From Clostridia bacterium (GTDB lineage Bacteria > Bacillota > Sulfobacillia > SLMV01), in NCBI GenBank assembly GCA_003554565.1, contig PWGR01000198.1, positions 1 through 22,305 of the forward strand: a stretch of DNA of 22,305 nucleotides, written 5' to 3'. The notes under the pieces were generated by a model. It was not told the origin of the DNA and searched no databases. It was given only the letters and a program-made list of their open reading frames with translations. Shown in pieces: positions 1 to 6,914 of the stretch (position 1 is its first letter; each line of letters opens with the position of its first letter). The position numbers were made by a program, and so were the translations under genes.

Positions 1-1382
1 CCGGTCATCTCACCATCTACGGTGAGGACCTCTGTCGGGTTGACCAGAAGCTCGAACTCGACTCCTTCCTCGTGTGCCTCCTCGATTTCCTCCGCCAGAG
101 CAGGCATTTCCTTCTGGCTCCTTCGGTAGAGAACACGTACATCTTCTGCACCCATTCGCAGCGCGGTGCGGGCGGCGTCCATGGCTACATTCCCGCCCCC
201 CACCACTGCAACGCTGCGCCCTTTGACAGGTGGTCCCTCGTAGGGATGCCCGTGCGCATGCAGGTTGGCCTCGCGCAGAAAATCCACACCCTGCACGGCC
301 GTCTCTACGTCCTCGCCGGGTATACCCATGGCACGCCCCTTCTGCGCGCCGATGCCGAGATACACCGCATCGTAACCCTGTTCAAACAGCTCATCCACGG
401 TGATGTCGGTACCGATGGCCGTGTCGGTGATGATCTGCACGCCCATTTTCTCGATCACGCGGATCTCCCGCTCCAACACGTCGTGCGGGAGACGGTACTC
501 GGGTATACCGAGGGCCAGCATTCCGCCCGGTACGGGCTGCGCCTCGTATATGGTGCACTGGTATCCGGCCCGGGCCAGATAGTAGGCACTCGTCAGACCC
601 GCGGGCCCCGAACCGACGATGGCTACCTTCTCCTCCCGCGGCTCTTCCACCTCCGGGAGCACCTCCAGCGGATCCACCTGATCAGCCACGAACCGCTTCA
701 GGGCCGCGACGCTGACCGGCTCGTCGATCCCACTGCGCCGGCAGTTTGACTCGCAGGGATGGACGCAGATGCGCCCCATTACCCCGGGCAGGGGGACGGT
801 CTCACGTATCAGGGACAGCGCCTCCTCGTACTTCTGTTGACCGATGAGGGCGATATAACCCTGCGCGTCGCAGTCGGCGGGGCAGTTCAGCTCGCACAGC
901 CGCCTCTCGCGGTGCTTCTCAATGGTGAACGCATTGGGGGACGCCTGAGGGAACGGGCGGTACACCGCCTGTCTCTCCGTCAGGCACTCCTCGTATTCAC
1001 TGAGGGCGGAGACCGGGCATACCTCTGCGCACTCCCCACAGCCGGTGCAGGCTTCGACGTCCACGTACCGGGGCTTTTCCCAGATCGTGGCGGTGAAGTC
1101 TCCCGCCTCGCCCTGCAGATCCAGCAGTTCGGAGTAGGTTATATTCTCAATGTTAAGATGACGGCCGCACTCCACCAGCTTGGGCCCCAAAATACACATG
1201 GAGCAGTCATTGGTGGGAAACGTCTTGTCCAGCTGCGACATGGTCCCGCCGATGGACGGGGATTTTTCGACCAGGTAGACGTAGTAGCCACTGTCGGCTA
1301 AATCCAGCGCAGTCTGAACGCCGCCTATCCCACCGCCGACGACCAGAGCGGAGCCGACGGGGCCGTTCATTTTCTCAGACAT
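1..1382 (-). CDS. HdrA-GltD fusion flavoprotein (3' end outside window)
   Basis: Seen: an open frame on the minus strand starting at ATG 1382, directly abutting the hdrC stop, with a strong GGGGAGGAGGG ribosome site 7 nt upstream. 460 residues are visible and the frame is still open at the window edge. Residues 10-90 are an HdrA-type FAD domain (VVGGGIGG at 14-21, then NDCSMC with C60 and C63, and C72). A ferredoxin [4Fe-4S] motif follows at C112/C115/C118/C122. From about 160 the protein resembles GltD, the small subunit of NADPH glutamate synthase: cysteines 163/167/171 and 206/210/214, FAD motif GSGPAG 257-262, and NAD(P) motif VVGGGN 393-398 followed by YRRS 419-422. Family knowledge: HdrA carries FAD and Fe-S clusters for electron transfer or bifurcation; GltD-like modules oxidise NAD(P)H. 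Inference: it brings NAD(P)H electrons to the MetVF/Hdr system. Further C-terminal domains may lie outside the window. Confidence 0.88.
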   Translation of the reverse strand, partial: MSEKMNGPVGSALVVGGGIGGVQTALDLADSGYYVYLVEKSPSIGGTMSQLDKTFPTNDCSMCILGPKLVECGRHLNIENITYSELLDLQGEAGDFTATIWEKPRYVDVEACTGCGECAEVCPVSALSEYEECLTERQAVYRPFPQASPNAFTIEKHRERRLCELNCPADCDAQGYIALIGQQKYEEALSLIRETVPLPGVMGRICVHPCESNCRRSGIDEPVSVAALKRFVADQVDPLEVLPEVEEPREEKVAIVGSGPAGLTSAYYLARAGYQCTIYEAQPVPGGMLALGIPEYRLPHDVLEREIRVIEKMGVQIITDTAIGTDITVDELFEQGYDAVYLGIGAQKGRAMGIPGEDVETAVQGVDFLREANLHAHGHPYEGPPVKGRSVAVVGGGNVAMDAARTALRMGAEDVRVLYRRSQKEMPALAEEIEEAHEEGVEFELLVNPTEVLTVDGEMT

Positions 1383-1874
1383 TCAGCAGCCCTCCTCCCC
1401 CTCTAGTTCCTGTGCCAGCTGCGTCATGAGCGACCGCAGATCAACCTCAGCATCGGCATCCGCGCATCGCGTCTCCAGGACCTTGCTCACCAGCCGGTTT
1501 CTCAACTGCTGCGTCATGCAATCCATCTCCTCGGACAGCCGGAGGAAGGAGGCGTCCACATAGCCCTCCTCCACGGCCATCCGGCGCAGGGCGCCTACCA
1601 CGTCAGTGAACTTGACGTCCTGCGGGCAGTGCGCGTAGCAGGAGTAGCACTGGTTGCACAGCCAGATAAGATCAGAAGACAAAATCTCCTCCTTCATTCC
1701 CCACATGATCATGCGGATCATCCTGCGGGGATTGAAGCGCTCCTCCACCTCACTGACGGGGCAGCTGGCAGTGCACACCCCGCACGTGAAGCACACCCGC
1801 ACATTCTCCGCGCCGGGCAGGGAGGCAACTTCATATTTGAATTCAGGGTTCAGCTTACTTGCGTCGACGACCAC
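1383..1874 (-). CDS. hdrC: HdrC-like [4Fe-4S] protein
   Basis: A 163-residue soluble Fe-S protein of the heterodisulfide reductase subunit C type. Two classical CxxCxxCxxxCP motifs are visible at C28/C31/C34/C38 and C73/C76/C79/C83, each expected to bind a [4Fe-4S] cluster. The GTG at 1874 is chosen as start because an AGGGGGTG ribosome site lies about 10 nt upstream in the 23-bp gap after metF. The open frame extends further upstream, but there it only runs in a shadow frame through metF. The stop codon touches the ATG of the HdrA-GltD fusion, so the two are probably translationally coupled and work together. In known complexes HdrC passes electrons between HdrA and HdrB; no HdrB gene is visible in this window, so the partner may be the flavoprotein or a gene beyond the left edge. 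An Hdr-like role is secure; the exact redox partner is inferred. Confidence 0.85.
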   Translation of the reverse strand: MVVDASKLNPEFKYEVASLPGAENVRVCFTCGVCTASCPVSEVEERFNPRRMIRMIMWGMKEEILSSDLIWLCNQCYSCYAHCPQDVKFTDVVGALRRMAVEEGYVDASFLRLSEEMDCMTQQLRNRLVSKVLETRCADADAEVDLRSLMTQLAQELEGEEGC

Positions 1875-1897
1875 TTCGATTGCACCCCCTATCAAGA

Positions 1898-2845
1898 TCA
1901 GCTGAGATCCGGCCGGGGTGTGAGACCGGCGCGCGACACTATTTCCGGCAGAGCCGACTCCCACATGATGGGCATTATGTGTACGCCCCGCACCCCTTCG
2001 ATCTCGCGAACCTGTTGGATTATTTCTACGGTAATCTGTATACCCTCTTCCTTCGGGTCTTGTGCCCCGCTCATGCGCCTGATCAGCTCCTCCGGTATGC
2101 GCATTCCCGAGACGTTGTTTTTCATGTATCTGAGGGCACCAGCCGACTTCGGCGGCACAAGGCCAGCCATGATGCTGACCTTTTCGTGCAGTCCCATATC
2201 CCGCGCGGCCTCCATCCACCGGGCGAAACGGTCAACATCGTACACCGCCTGCGTCTGGATGAATTCCGCTCCTGCCGCCACCTTTTTGGCCAGTCGCACC
2301 ACCCGGAACTCAAACGGGTCGGCAAAAGGGTTAGCCGCCGCACCGACGAAAAAGCGAGGCTCTGCCCCTTCCAGATCAGTACCGGACATGAACTGCCGGT
2401 CGTCCCGCATCTTGCGTACCATCTGCAGAAGGTGCATCGAGTCTATATCGTACACATTCCGCGCGGTGTCCTCGTCGCCGAACACCTGATGATCGCCCGA
2501 CAGACACAGCAGAGTGTTCAGGCCCATCGCCGCGGCCCCCAGCAGATCCGCCTGCTGTGCGAGCCGGTTCCGGTCCCGGCAGGTCATCTGGATCACCGGC
2601 TCCAGCCCGACTTCCCGCAGCAGCGCGCCCGCGGCGATGCTCGACATGCGGACTATGGCGGTCTGGTTGTCGGTGATGTTTACCGCGTCCACATACCCGT
2701 GAAAGTGCCTGGCGTGATCGGCAATGACTTCTGCATCGGCACTCCGCGGCGGTCCCAGCTCCCCGCAGACGGCGAACTCGCCCGCCGCCAGCACCCGTTC
2801 CAAATTACTGTTGGTGTTGGTGTGACCGGTGGGTCTTTCAGTCAT
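1898..2845 (-). CDS. metF: Methylenetetrahydrofolate reductase, MetF
   Basis: 315 residues, the catalytic flavoprotein that interconverts 5,10-methylene-THF and 5-methyl-THF, the last step of the methyl branch before transfer to the corrinoid protein. The fold family is recognised from the GELGPPR stretch near residue 28, where E29 matches the conserved acid of MTHFR enzymes, and from the later NITDNQ, LCLSGDH and FIQTQ stretches typical of the TIM barrel. The ATG at 2845 overlaps the metV stop by 4 bp (ATGA), and a GAGG ribosome site lies about 10 nt upstream. The metV-metF order and the neighbouring Hdr and MvhD genes match the heteromeric MetFV-HdrABC-MvhD reductase described in Moorella. 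The electron donor is therefore probably delivered through Fe-S and flavin partners rather than by direct NADH binding; that is inference from context. Confidence 0.93.
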   Translation of the reverse strand: MTERPTGHTNTNSNLERVLAAGEFAVCGELGPPRSADAEVIADHARHFHGYVDAVNITDNQTAIVRMSSIAAGALLREVGLEPVIQMTCRDRNRLAQQADLLGAAAMGLNTLLCLSGDHQVFGDEDTARNVYDIDSMHLLQMVRKMRDDRQFMSGTDLEGAEPRFFVGAAANPFADPFEFRVVRLAKKVAAGAEFIQTQAVYDVDRFARWMEAARDMGLHEKVSIMAGLVPPKSAGALRYMKNNVSGMRIPEELIRRMSGAQDPKEEGIQITVEIIQQVREIEGVRGVHIMPIMWESALPEIVSRAGLTPRPDLS

Positions 2846-3510
2846 AAGATCATATCCTCTCGCTTCACCTTCCTGGGCCCGCCGTCCGAGCTGTGGGACC
2901 AGTTCTTCGGGGGCTCGATTTCCTCCAGCATATGCAGTCGGCCCAGGCGCTTGAGACGATCAAAAATCAACTGCCATGCGCAGTCCGTTTCCGGATTGAT
3001 TTCACACTTTCCGTCCTGGGAGCCCCCACACGGCCCATTCAGGATAGTCTTCGCGCAGCGGGCAATGGGACATATCCCGCCCGTCTTGTCCAGCACGCAT
3101 TCACCGCAGGCGAGACAGTGTTCCGTCCACACCCCCTGCTCCTCGGGAATACCTATAAACTGCGTATTCAGTCCGGGAAAGACCGGCGTATCTTCAAATT
3201 GCGCCGCCAGTGTCTGCACCCCTGCACCGCACGCCAGGGAGACAATAGCATCACAATCGGGGACCAGCTCGTCCAGCTCCCGAGCAAACTCCCACTCGCA
3301 CTGGCGCTCTATTGTGGCTTCGGCCACAGTCAGGTCCCGGTCCTCCCCCTGATTCTGCAGGCGCAGCAGGGAGGCGCACACGGCGACTTCTTTCTCTCCA
3401 CCGGCGAGGCATACTGTGACACAGGTACCGCATCCTACAACCAGCACGCGCCCGGCACCCTCGATCATCTGCAAAATATCGGAAATAGCCTTTCGTTCGG
3501 CCACAATCAT
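2842..3510 (-). CDS. metV: MetV, zinc/Fe-S partner subunit of MTHFR
   Basis: 222 residues matching the MTHFR C-terminal-domain family (MetV), the small partner of MetF in acetogens. The N-terminal half has a CGTC motif (C27, C30) with C34 and C45. The C-terminal half carries a dense cysteine array (C132, C135, C138, C147, C152, C161, C169, C177) including HCLACGEC and GPCGGS, as expected for Fe-S or metal binding that feeds electrons to the MetF flavin. The ATG at 3510 overlaps the mvhD stop by 4 bp, with a GGGAGGAGG ribosome site about 10 nt upstream; the stop overlaps metF by 4 bp. The tight mvhD-metV-metF coupling argues that these three subunits sit in one complex. Length is close to that of known MetV proteins. 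Confidence 0.9.
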   Translation of the reverse strand: MIVAERKAISDILQMIEGAGRVLVVGCGTCVTVCLAGGEKEVAVCASLLRLQNQGEDRDLTVAEATIERQCEWEFARELDELVPDCDAIVSLACGAGVQTLAAQFEDTPVFPGLNTQFIGIPEEQGVWTEHCLACGECVLDKTGGICPIARCAKTILNGPCGGSQDGKCEINPETDCAWQLIFDRLKRLGRLHMLEEIEPPKNWSHSSDGGPRKVKREDMIL

Positions 3511-3926
3511 TGCTCAATCGCCTCCTCCCGGTCGACACTGGCGAGGTCATCTGCAAAAGTGCGCAGTATCCGCGCCGCGCGCGCCGCCTCGGCCGGTGCG
3601 GCAGAGGCGTAAAGAACAGCGTCAGCCGGGTAGCCTATCTCGTCCAGAAGCCCGCGCAGACGGGTCAGGCGCTTCTCTGCCCGGACGTTACCCTGCAGGT
3701 ACTGGCAGTTCTCCGTGTGGCAGGCAAAAAGCACTACTCCCGCCGCCCCCGACTCCAGTGCCTTGAGGATGTGATCCTCTTCCACCTTGCCGGCGCAGGG
3801 CACCCGGATGGTCTGGACGCATTCCGGCATGGTCATACCGAAGTGCCGCGCGTCCTCCACCGCCTGCAGCGCGGAATTCTCACAGCAGAAGGCGATCACA
3901 CTGGTGCGCAATTCTCCGGTCGTCAT
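3507..3926 (-). CDS. mvhD: MvhD-like hydrogenase iron-sulfur subunit
   Basis: 139 residues of the MvhD (methyl-viologen-reducing hydrogenase delta) family, a [2Fe-2S] protein that relays electrons to HdrA-type flavoproteins. Recognisable stretches are FCCENS (C14, C15), VPCAGKV (C44), and ACHTENC (C69, C74) followed by a conserved GNVRAEKR segment. Start choice: ATG 3926 lies 2 nt after the preceding HdrA stop. A GTG two codons upstream, overlapping that stop as GTGA, is equally well placed relative to the GAGGGGAG ribosome site. The gene lies between hdrA-like and metV genes, as in the MetFV-HdrABC-MvhD reductase cluster. No hydrogenase subunit is present nearby, so it likely transfers electrons between the Hdr module and MetVF rather than from H2; that is inference. 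Confidence 0.88.
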   Translation of the reverse strand: MTTGELRTSVIAFCCENSALQAVEDARHFGMTMPECVQTIRVPCAGKVEEDHILKALESGAAGVVLFACHTENCQYLQGNVRAEKRLTRLRGLLDEIGYPADAVLYASAAPAEAARAARILRTFADDLASVDREEAIEQ

Positions 3927-3928
3927 GA

Positions 3929-5602
3929 TCACTGCACTCCCCTCAATACGTCCAGAGCGGCTGCGAAGCTGTCGTCGGAGTAACCCTCCAGCTGGATCGC
4001 ATCCGCCGGGCACTCGCCGGCACAGATGCCGCATCCCTGACAGGCCTCGCGGTGCACCACCGCGGCTCCCTCGTCTTCATCGACTGATATAGCTGTGTGC
4101 GGGCAGGACCGGATGCAGGTCAGACATAGGGCGCATTTTTCACCCTGAACGATGGCAGCTGCGTGATCCACCGTCATGACTCCTCCACCGAGGAGATCCT
4201 GCACCGACAGCACTGCGTTGGCTGCATCGACGCGCCCGGCCTCGGCAGTTTTCGGCCGTCCGGCGGAGCCTACGACGAAGATCCCGCGCCGGTTAGTATC
4301 CACCGGCAGCTGGAATATGTTATCGTCACCCAGGAAACCGTCCGCCCCGCGCCGCAATTCGAGGAGATCAGCGAGGCGTTCTCCCATCCGGCTGAGACGC
4401 AGCTGGTCTGCAACAAAAACACGGTCACAGGGTAACTCCCAGCTTCCCGCCCCCCCAGCGCCATCGAGATCTTCACCTGCAAAGCGCAGGGTCAGAGGAT
4501 GGGCCATTTCGCCGGGGTCGGTGTAGGTATGGGGGACATCTGCCTCCTCCAGGCTCAGCGTTTCCTCATCGAACCGTATCACCGTCACGCCGTCGTCCCG
4601 CAGATCCCGGTAGGCTCGCTCCATGCCTGAAGCAGTAACCTTTGCATCATTGCACAGCAGGTAGACATCGGCATTGAGCACCCGACGGGTTCGTCTCGCC
4701 GCCCGGACCGCAGACATGAACGGCACCTCAGTATCTGTCGCGTCTGACGGGACAACAAATGCCACCTGATGCGGACGGACACCCGCAAGAACCGACAGTC
4801 CCTCCTCGCGCGCCATAGCATCGTCGAATTGGCTGACCGGTACGACCTCGGCACCGACGTCGACTCCGAGAAACTCCCCGCGCTGCACGGGCTCGCACCC
4901 GGGTGCCAGAACAATCGCTCCAAATCTGTCCGCAGAGCTGTGGCCATCGGCATGGGCGAAGGTGGCCGCAAAACCACCGACTTGGCCCTCTATCCCCGTC
5001 ACCTGCACCGGGGCGCGGACACACACTCGATCCGACTCTGCGACCCGGTCCCGCAGTGCACAGACATCGTTATGTCCAGAAAGATCCGGCGGCAGGTGCG
5101 AAAGAGCCCTCCGCGCCAGCTCCTCCTCATCGGCAACGGTGACGTCGTAACCGGCTTCTGCCAGGTCTATGACGGCGCGGAGCCCGGCTGCACTGGAACC
5201 TAGGACCAGCACTTTTTGAGGTACGGACACGGCTTCCCGTACGGAAACGGGCAGCATGTTCTTTTGGTATGCCGCGGCCATGAGAACCTCACGGCGGCGC
5301 ACGTCGGGCGGCAAATCCCGCAGTCCGATCACCGAAGTCATGATGGGTTGTACGTCTTCGGCGGCCGCAGTGCGGCGCCACAGGCGGGCCTTGTCCTCAT
5401 CCGCGCAGGCGCAGATCAGAACTCCCTCCAGGTTAGCACCGGCCATCCGCCCAGCTATGAACTCTGTGCCATCCTCCGTGCACAGCCCGTCATGCCGCCA
5501 GCAGAAAATGTCACGTGACTGCAAAGCCTCCTCAACTTCTGTAAGATCAACCTGTCCGCAGCAGCTGCAGAGAATGGCTGCTCTTTGCTGTTGTGCTTTC
5601 AT
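3929..5602 (-). CDS. Divergent HdrA-like flavoprotein with C-terminal ferredoxin
   Basis: 557 residues. The first 100 resemble the HdrA N-terminal domain (CSCCGQ with C12, C14, C15, and a later LICACADED stretch). A dinucleotide-binding segment begins near residue 128, but its glycine motif reads LGSSAAG instead of the usual GGGVAG. The cysteine-rich insert that follows the FAD motif in standard HdrA is absent. Two ferredoxin motifs close the protein (C490/C493/C496/C500 and C521/C524/C527/C531). The ATG at 5602 overlaps the preceding hdrA-like stop by 4 bp, so the two are coupled. Together the pair covers the domains of a full HdrA: this one supplies the N-terminal and C-terminal Fe-S domains, its neighbour the canonical FAD and cysteine core. 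Inference: they form a heterodimer acting as a split HdrA, with this partner possibly impaired in flavin chemistry. Confidence 0.8.
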   Translation of the reverse strand: MKAQQQRAAILCSCCGQVDLTEVEEALQSRDIFCWRHDGLCTEDGTEFIAGRMAGANLEGVLICACADEDKARLWRRTAAAEDVQPIMTSVIGLRDLPPDVRRREVLMAAAYQKNMLPVSVREAVSVPQKVLVLGSSAAGLRAVIDLAEAGYDVTVADEEELARRALSHLPPDLSGHNDVCALRDRVAESDRVCVRAPVQVTGIEGQVGGFAATFAHADGHSSADRFGAIVLAPGCEPVQRGEFLGVDVGAEVVPVSQFDDAMAREEGLSVLAGVRPHQVAFVVPSDATDTEVPFMSAVRAARRTRRVLNADVYLLCNDAKVTASGMERAYRDLRDDGVTVIRFDEETLSLEEADVPHTYTDPGEMAHPLTLRFAGEDLDGAGGAGSWELPCDRVFVADQLRLSRMGERLADLLELRRGADGFLGDDNIFQLPVDTNRRGIFVVGSAGRPKTAEAGRVDAANAVLSVQDLLGGGVMTVDHAAAIVQGEKCALCLTCIRSCPHTAISVDEDEGAAVVHREACQGCGICAGECPADAIQLEGYSDDSFAAALDVLRGVQ

Positions 5603-6840
5603 GACGATCGGCCTTTCTCAAGTGATGATCGTACTCCCAGGGCGGCCTGGCGACCGTGGGCTATGGACTGCTCTATGTCGCGGGGGCCCGCACAGGTTCC
5701 GGCGACGGATATTCCCGGAATATTGGTCTCAGTCGCTCCGGCTTCGCCCGGCCCGACAGTGAAAAAGCCGTCGCGGTCGCGCGTCAGCTGCAGGATTTGA
5801 CCCATTTGCCCGGCATCTTTCGCCGGGGCAATCCCCACAGACAGCACTACGAGGTCGTGCTCCGCGCTGCGCCGCCCTCCGTCTGACGGGTCCTCGCGCA
5901 GCACTGTGGCGGTATCGCCCGGCCCGGCCCGGACAGCAGCGGGTTTTCCGCGCAGCATCTTCACGCCCAGATCGGCGCTGCGGTCGCGGAACTGTCCCCA
6001 ACTGCGGCCGAAACTCTGCAGGTCCATGTAGTACACTGTCAGCTGCAGGTCTGAAACCTTTTCCTGCAGCAGGCGCGACAGGCGCATGGTGTAGGCGCAG
6101 CAGACCGAAGAGCAGTAGCCGTTTTCCGTTTCATCCCGTGAGCCAACACACTGCACAAACGCGATGCGCCTCGCATCGCCCAGGTAATCTATCGGGTCCC
6201 CGGCGGTACGCAATCCATCCTCCAGATCCTCGGCCGTTACCACTGCGGGGACTGTCCCGTAGCCGTATTCCGCCATCGTTGTGGCCGGGAAGGGCTGAAA
6301 GCCCGTGGCCACAATCAGGTGCCCGAATTCGAAGCTGAGGGTTTCGTCGGCGGGCGCGAGATCGATTGCCCCAACCGGGCAGGCCTCCTCACAGGCCCGG
6401 CAGTCTTTCTCGCACCGGCTGCGCTCCAACCGGTAGGTCCGGTCTCCGGGCAATCCCGCAAGGTACAGGGGGCTTTCGCCGCCCGCAGGGCACTGCACGG
6501 TGCAGAGACCGCAGCCCGTACAGAGGGCGGGATCGACAGCGACTCCCTTCCTCTGGGCTCTCAGCTGGAAATCGCCCCGCTCCCCGCGCAGGTCGCGCAC
6601 CTGTACCCCGAAATGAGACTCGATCATCGGATGAGAGCGCGCCTGCTCTGCCAGATCGCTCACCAGGCAGACATTACATCGCGCACACTCCGATGTGGCC
6701 TTGCAGGTGTATTCGGCCGCCCGACCGCCAACATGCAGGTCCCGCTCCAGAAGCAGCGTCTGCACACCCCGATCAGCCAGCTCCACAGCCGCGCCGAGGC
6801 CGGCCGGTCCCGCGCCCAGTATTGCTACAGATTCATGCAT
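5599..6840 (-). CDS. hdrA: HdrA-like FAD/[4Fe-4S] oxidoreductase
   Basis: 413 residues with the canonical HdrA core. FAD motif GAGPAG at 9-14 is followed by GGRAAEYTCKATSECARCNVC, whose C46/C52/C55/C58 form the HdrA cluster region. Two ferredoxin motifs follow (C107/C110/C113/C117 and C143/C147/C150/C154), then the HdrA signature QCVGSRD with GYCSSVCC. It lacks the HdrA N-terminal domain, which occurs in the next gene instead. Start chosen at ATG 6840 because AGGAGGTG lies 5 nt upstream; an in-frame ATG at 6918 would add a basic, unconserved 26-residue leader that runs through a stem-loop and is rejected. Expected role: flavin-based electron transfer, possibly bifurcating, feeding MvhD and MetVF. 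The stop overlaps the next gene by 4 bp. Confidence 0.87.
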   Translation of the reverse strand: MHESVAILGAGPAGLGAAVELADRGVQTLLLERDLHVGGRAAEYTCKATSECARCNVCLVSDLAEQARSHPMIESHFGVQVRDLRGERGDFQLRAQRKGVAVDPALCTGCGLCTVQCPAGGESPLYLAGLPGDRTYRLERSRCEKDCRACEEACPVGAIDLAPADETLSFEFGHLIVATGFQPFPATTMAEYGYGTVPAVVTAEDLEDGLRTAGDPIDYLGDARRIAFVQCVGSRDETENGYCSSVCCAYTMRLSRLLQEKVSDLQLTVYYMDLQSFGRSWGQFRDRSADLGVKMLRGKPAAVRAGPGDTATVLREDPSDGGRRSAEHDLVVLSVGIAPAKDAGQMGQILQLTRDRDGFFTVGPGEAGATETNIPGISVAGTCAGPRDIEQSIAHGRQAALGVRSSLEKGRSS

Positions 6841-6855
6841 TGTTGCACCTCCTCT

Positions 6856-6895
6856 GCGGAGCACTCCTTCCGATTGCCGGAGGTCGTGCATCCGC
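6856..6895 (-). promoter_or_regulatory. Intercistronic RNA stem-loop before hdrA
   Basis: The 74-bp gap between the BioD/DRTGG gene and hdrA holds an imperfect 40-nt inverted repeat. Four paired blocks are seen: GCGGA with TCCGC, GCAC with GTGC, CCT with AGG, and CCG with CGG. They give 15 base pairs in total, with three small bulges and a 5-nt loop. It ends 7 nt before the AGGAGGTG ribosome site of hdrA. There is no T-run, so it is not a standard intrinsic terminator; a role in mRNA processing, stability or translation control is inferred. Confidence 0.5.
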
Positions 6896-6914
6896 TGCCG
6901 TTGATGTCTTATTT

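Noticed and set aside
72..1301. Two plus-strand open frames at the left edge
   Set aside because: They lie opposite the HdrA-GltD fusion, whose cysteine and dinucleotide motifs make the minus strand the coding one.
1875..2219. N-terminal extension of the hdrC open frame
   Set aside because: This part overlaps metF in another frame and reads as non-family sequence; a ribosome site and GTG at 1874 give the normal HdrC start.
1859..3352. A 497-codon plus-strand open frame across metF and metV
   Set aside because: It is antisense to two well-supported, coupled genes, and its translation has no recognisable domain.
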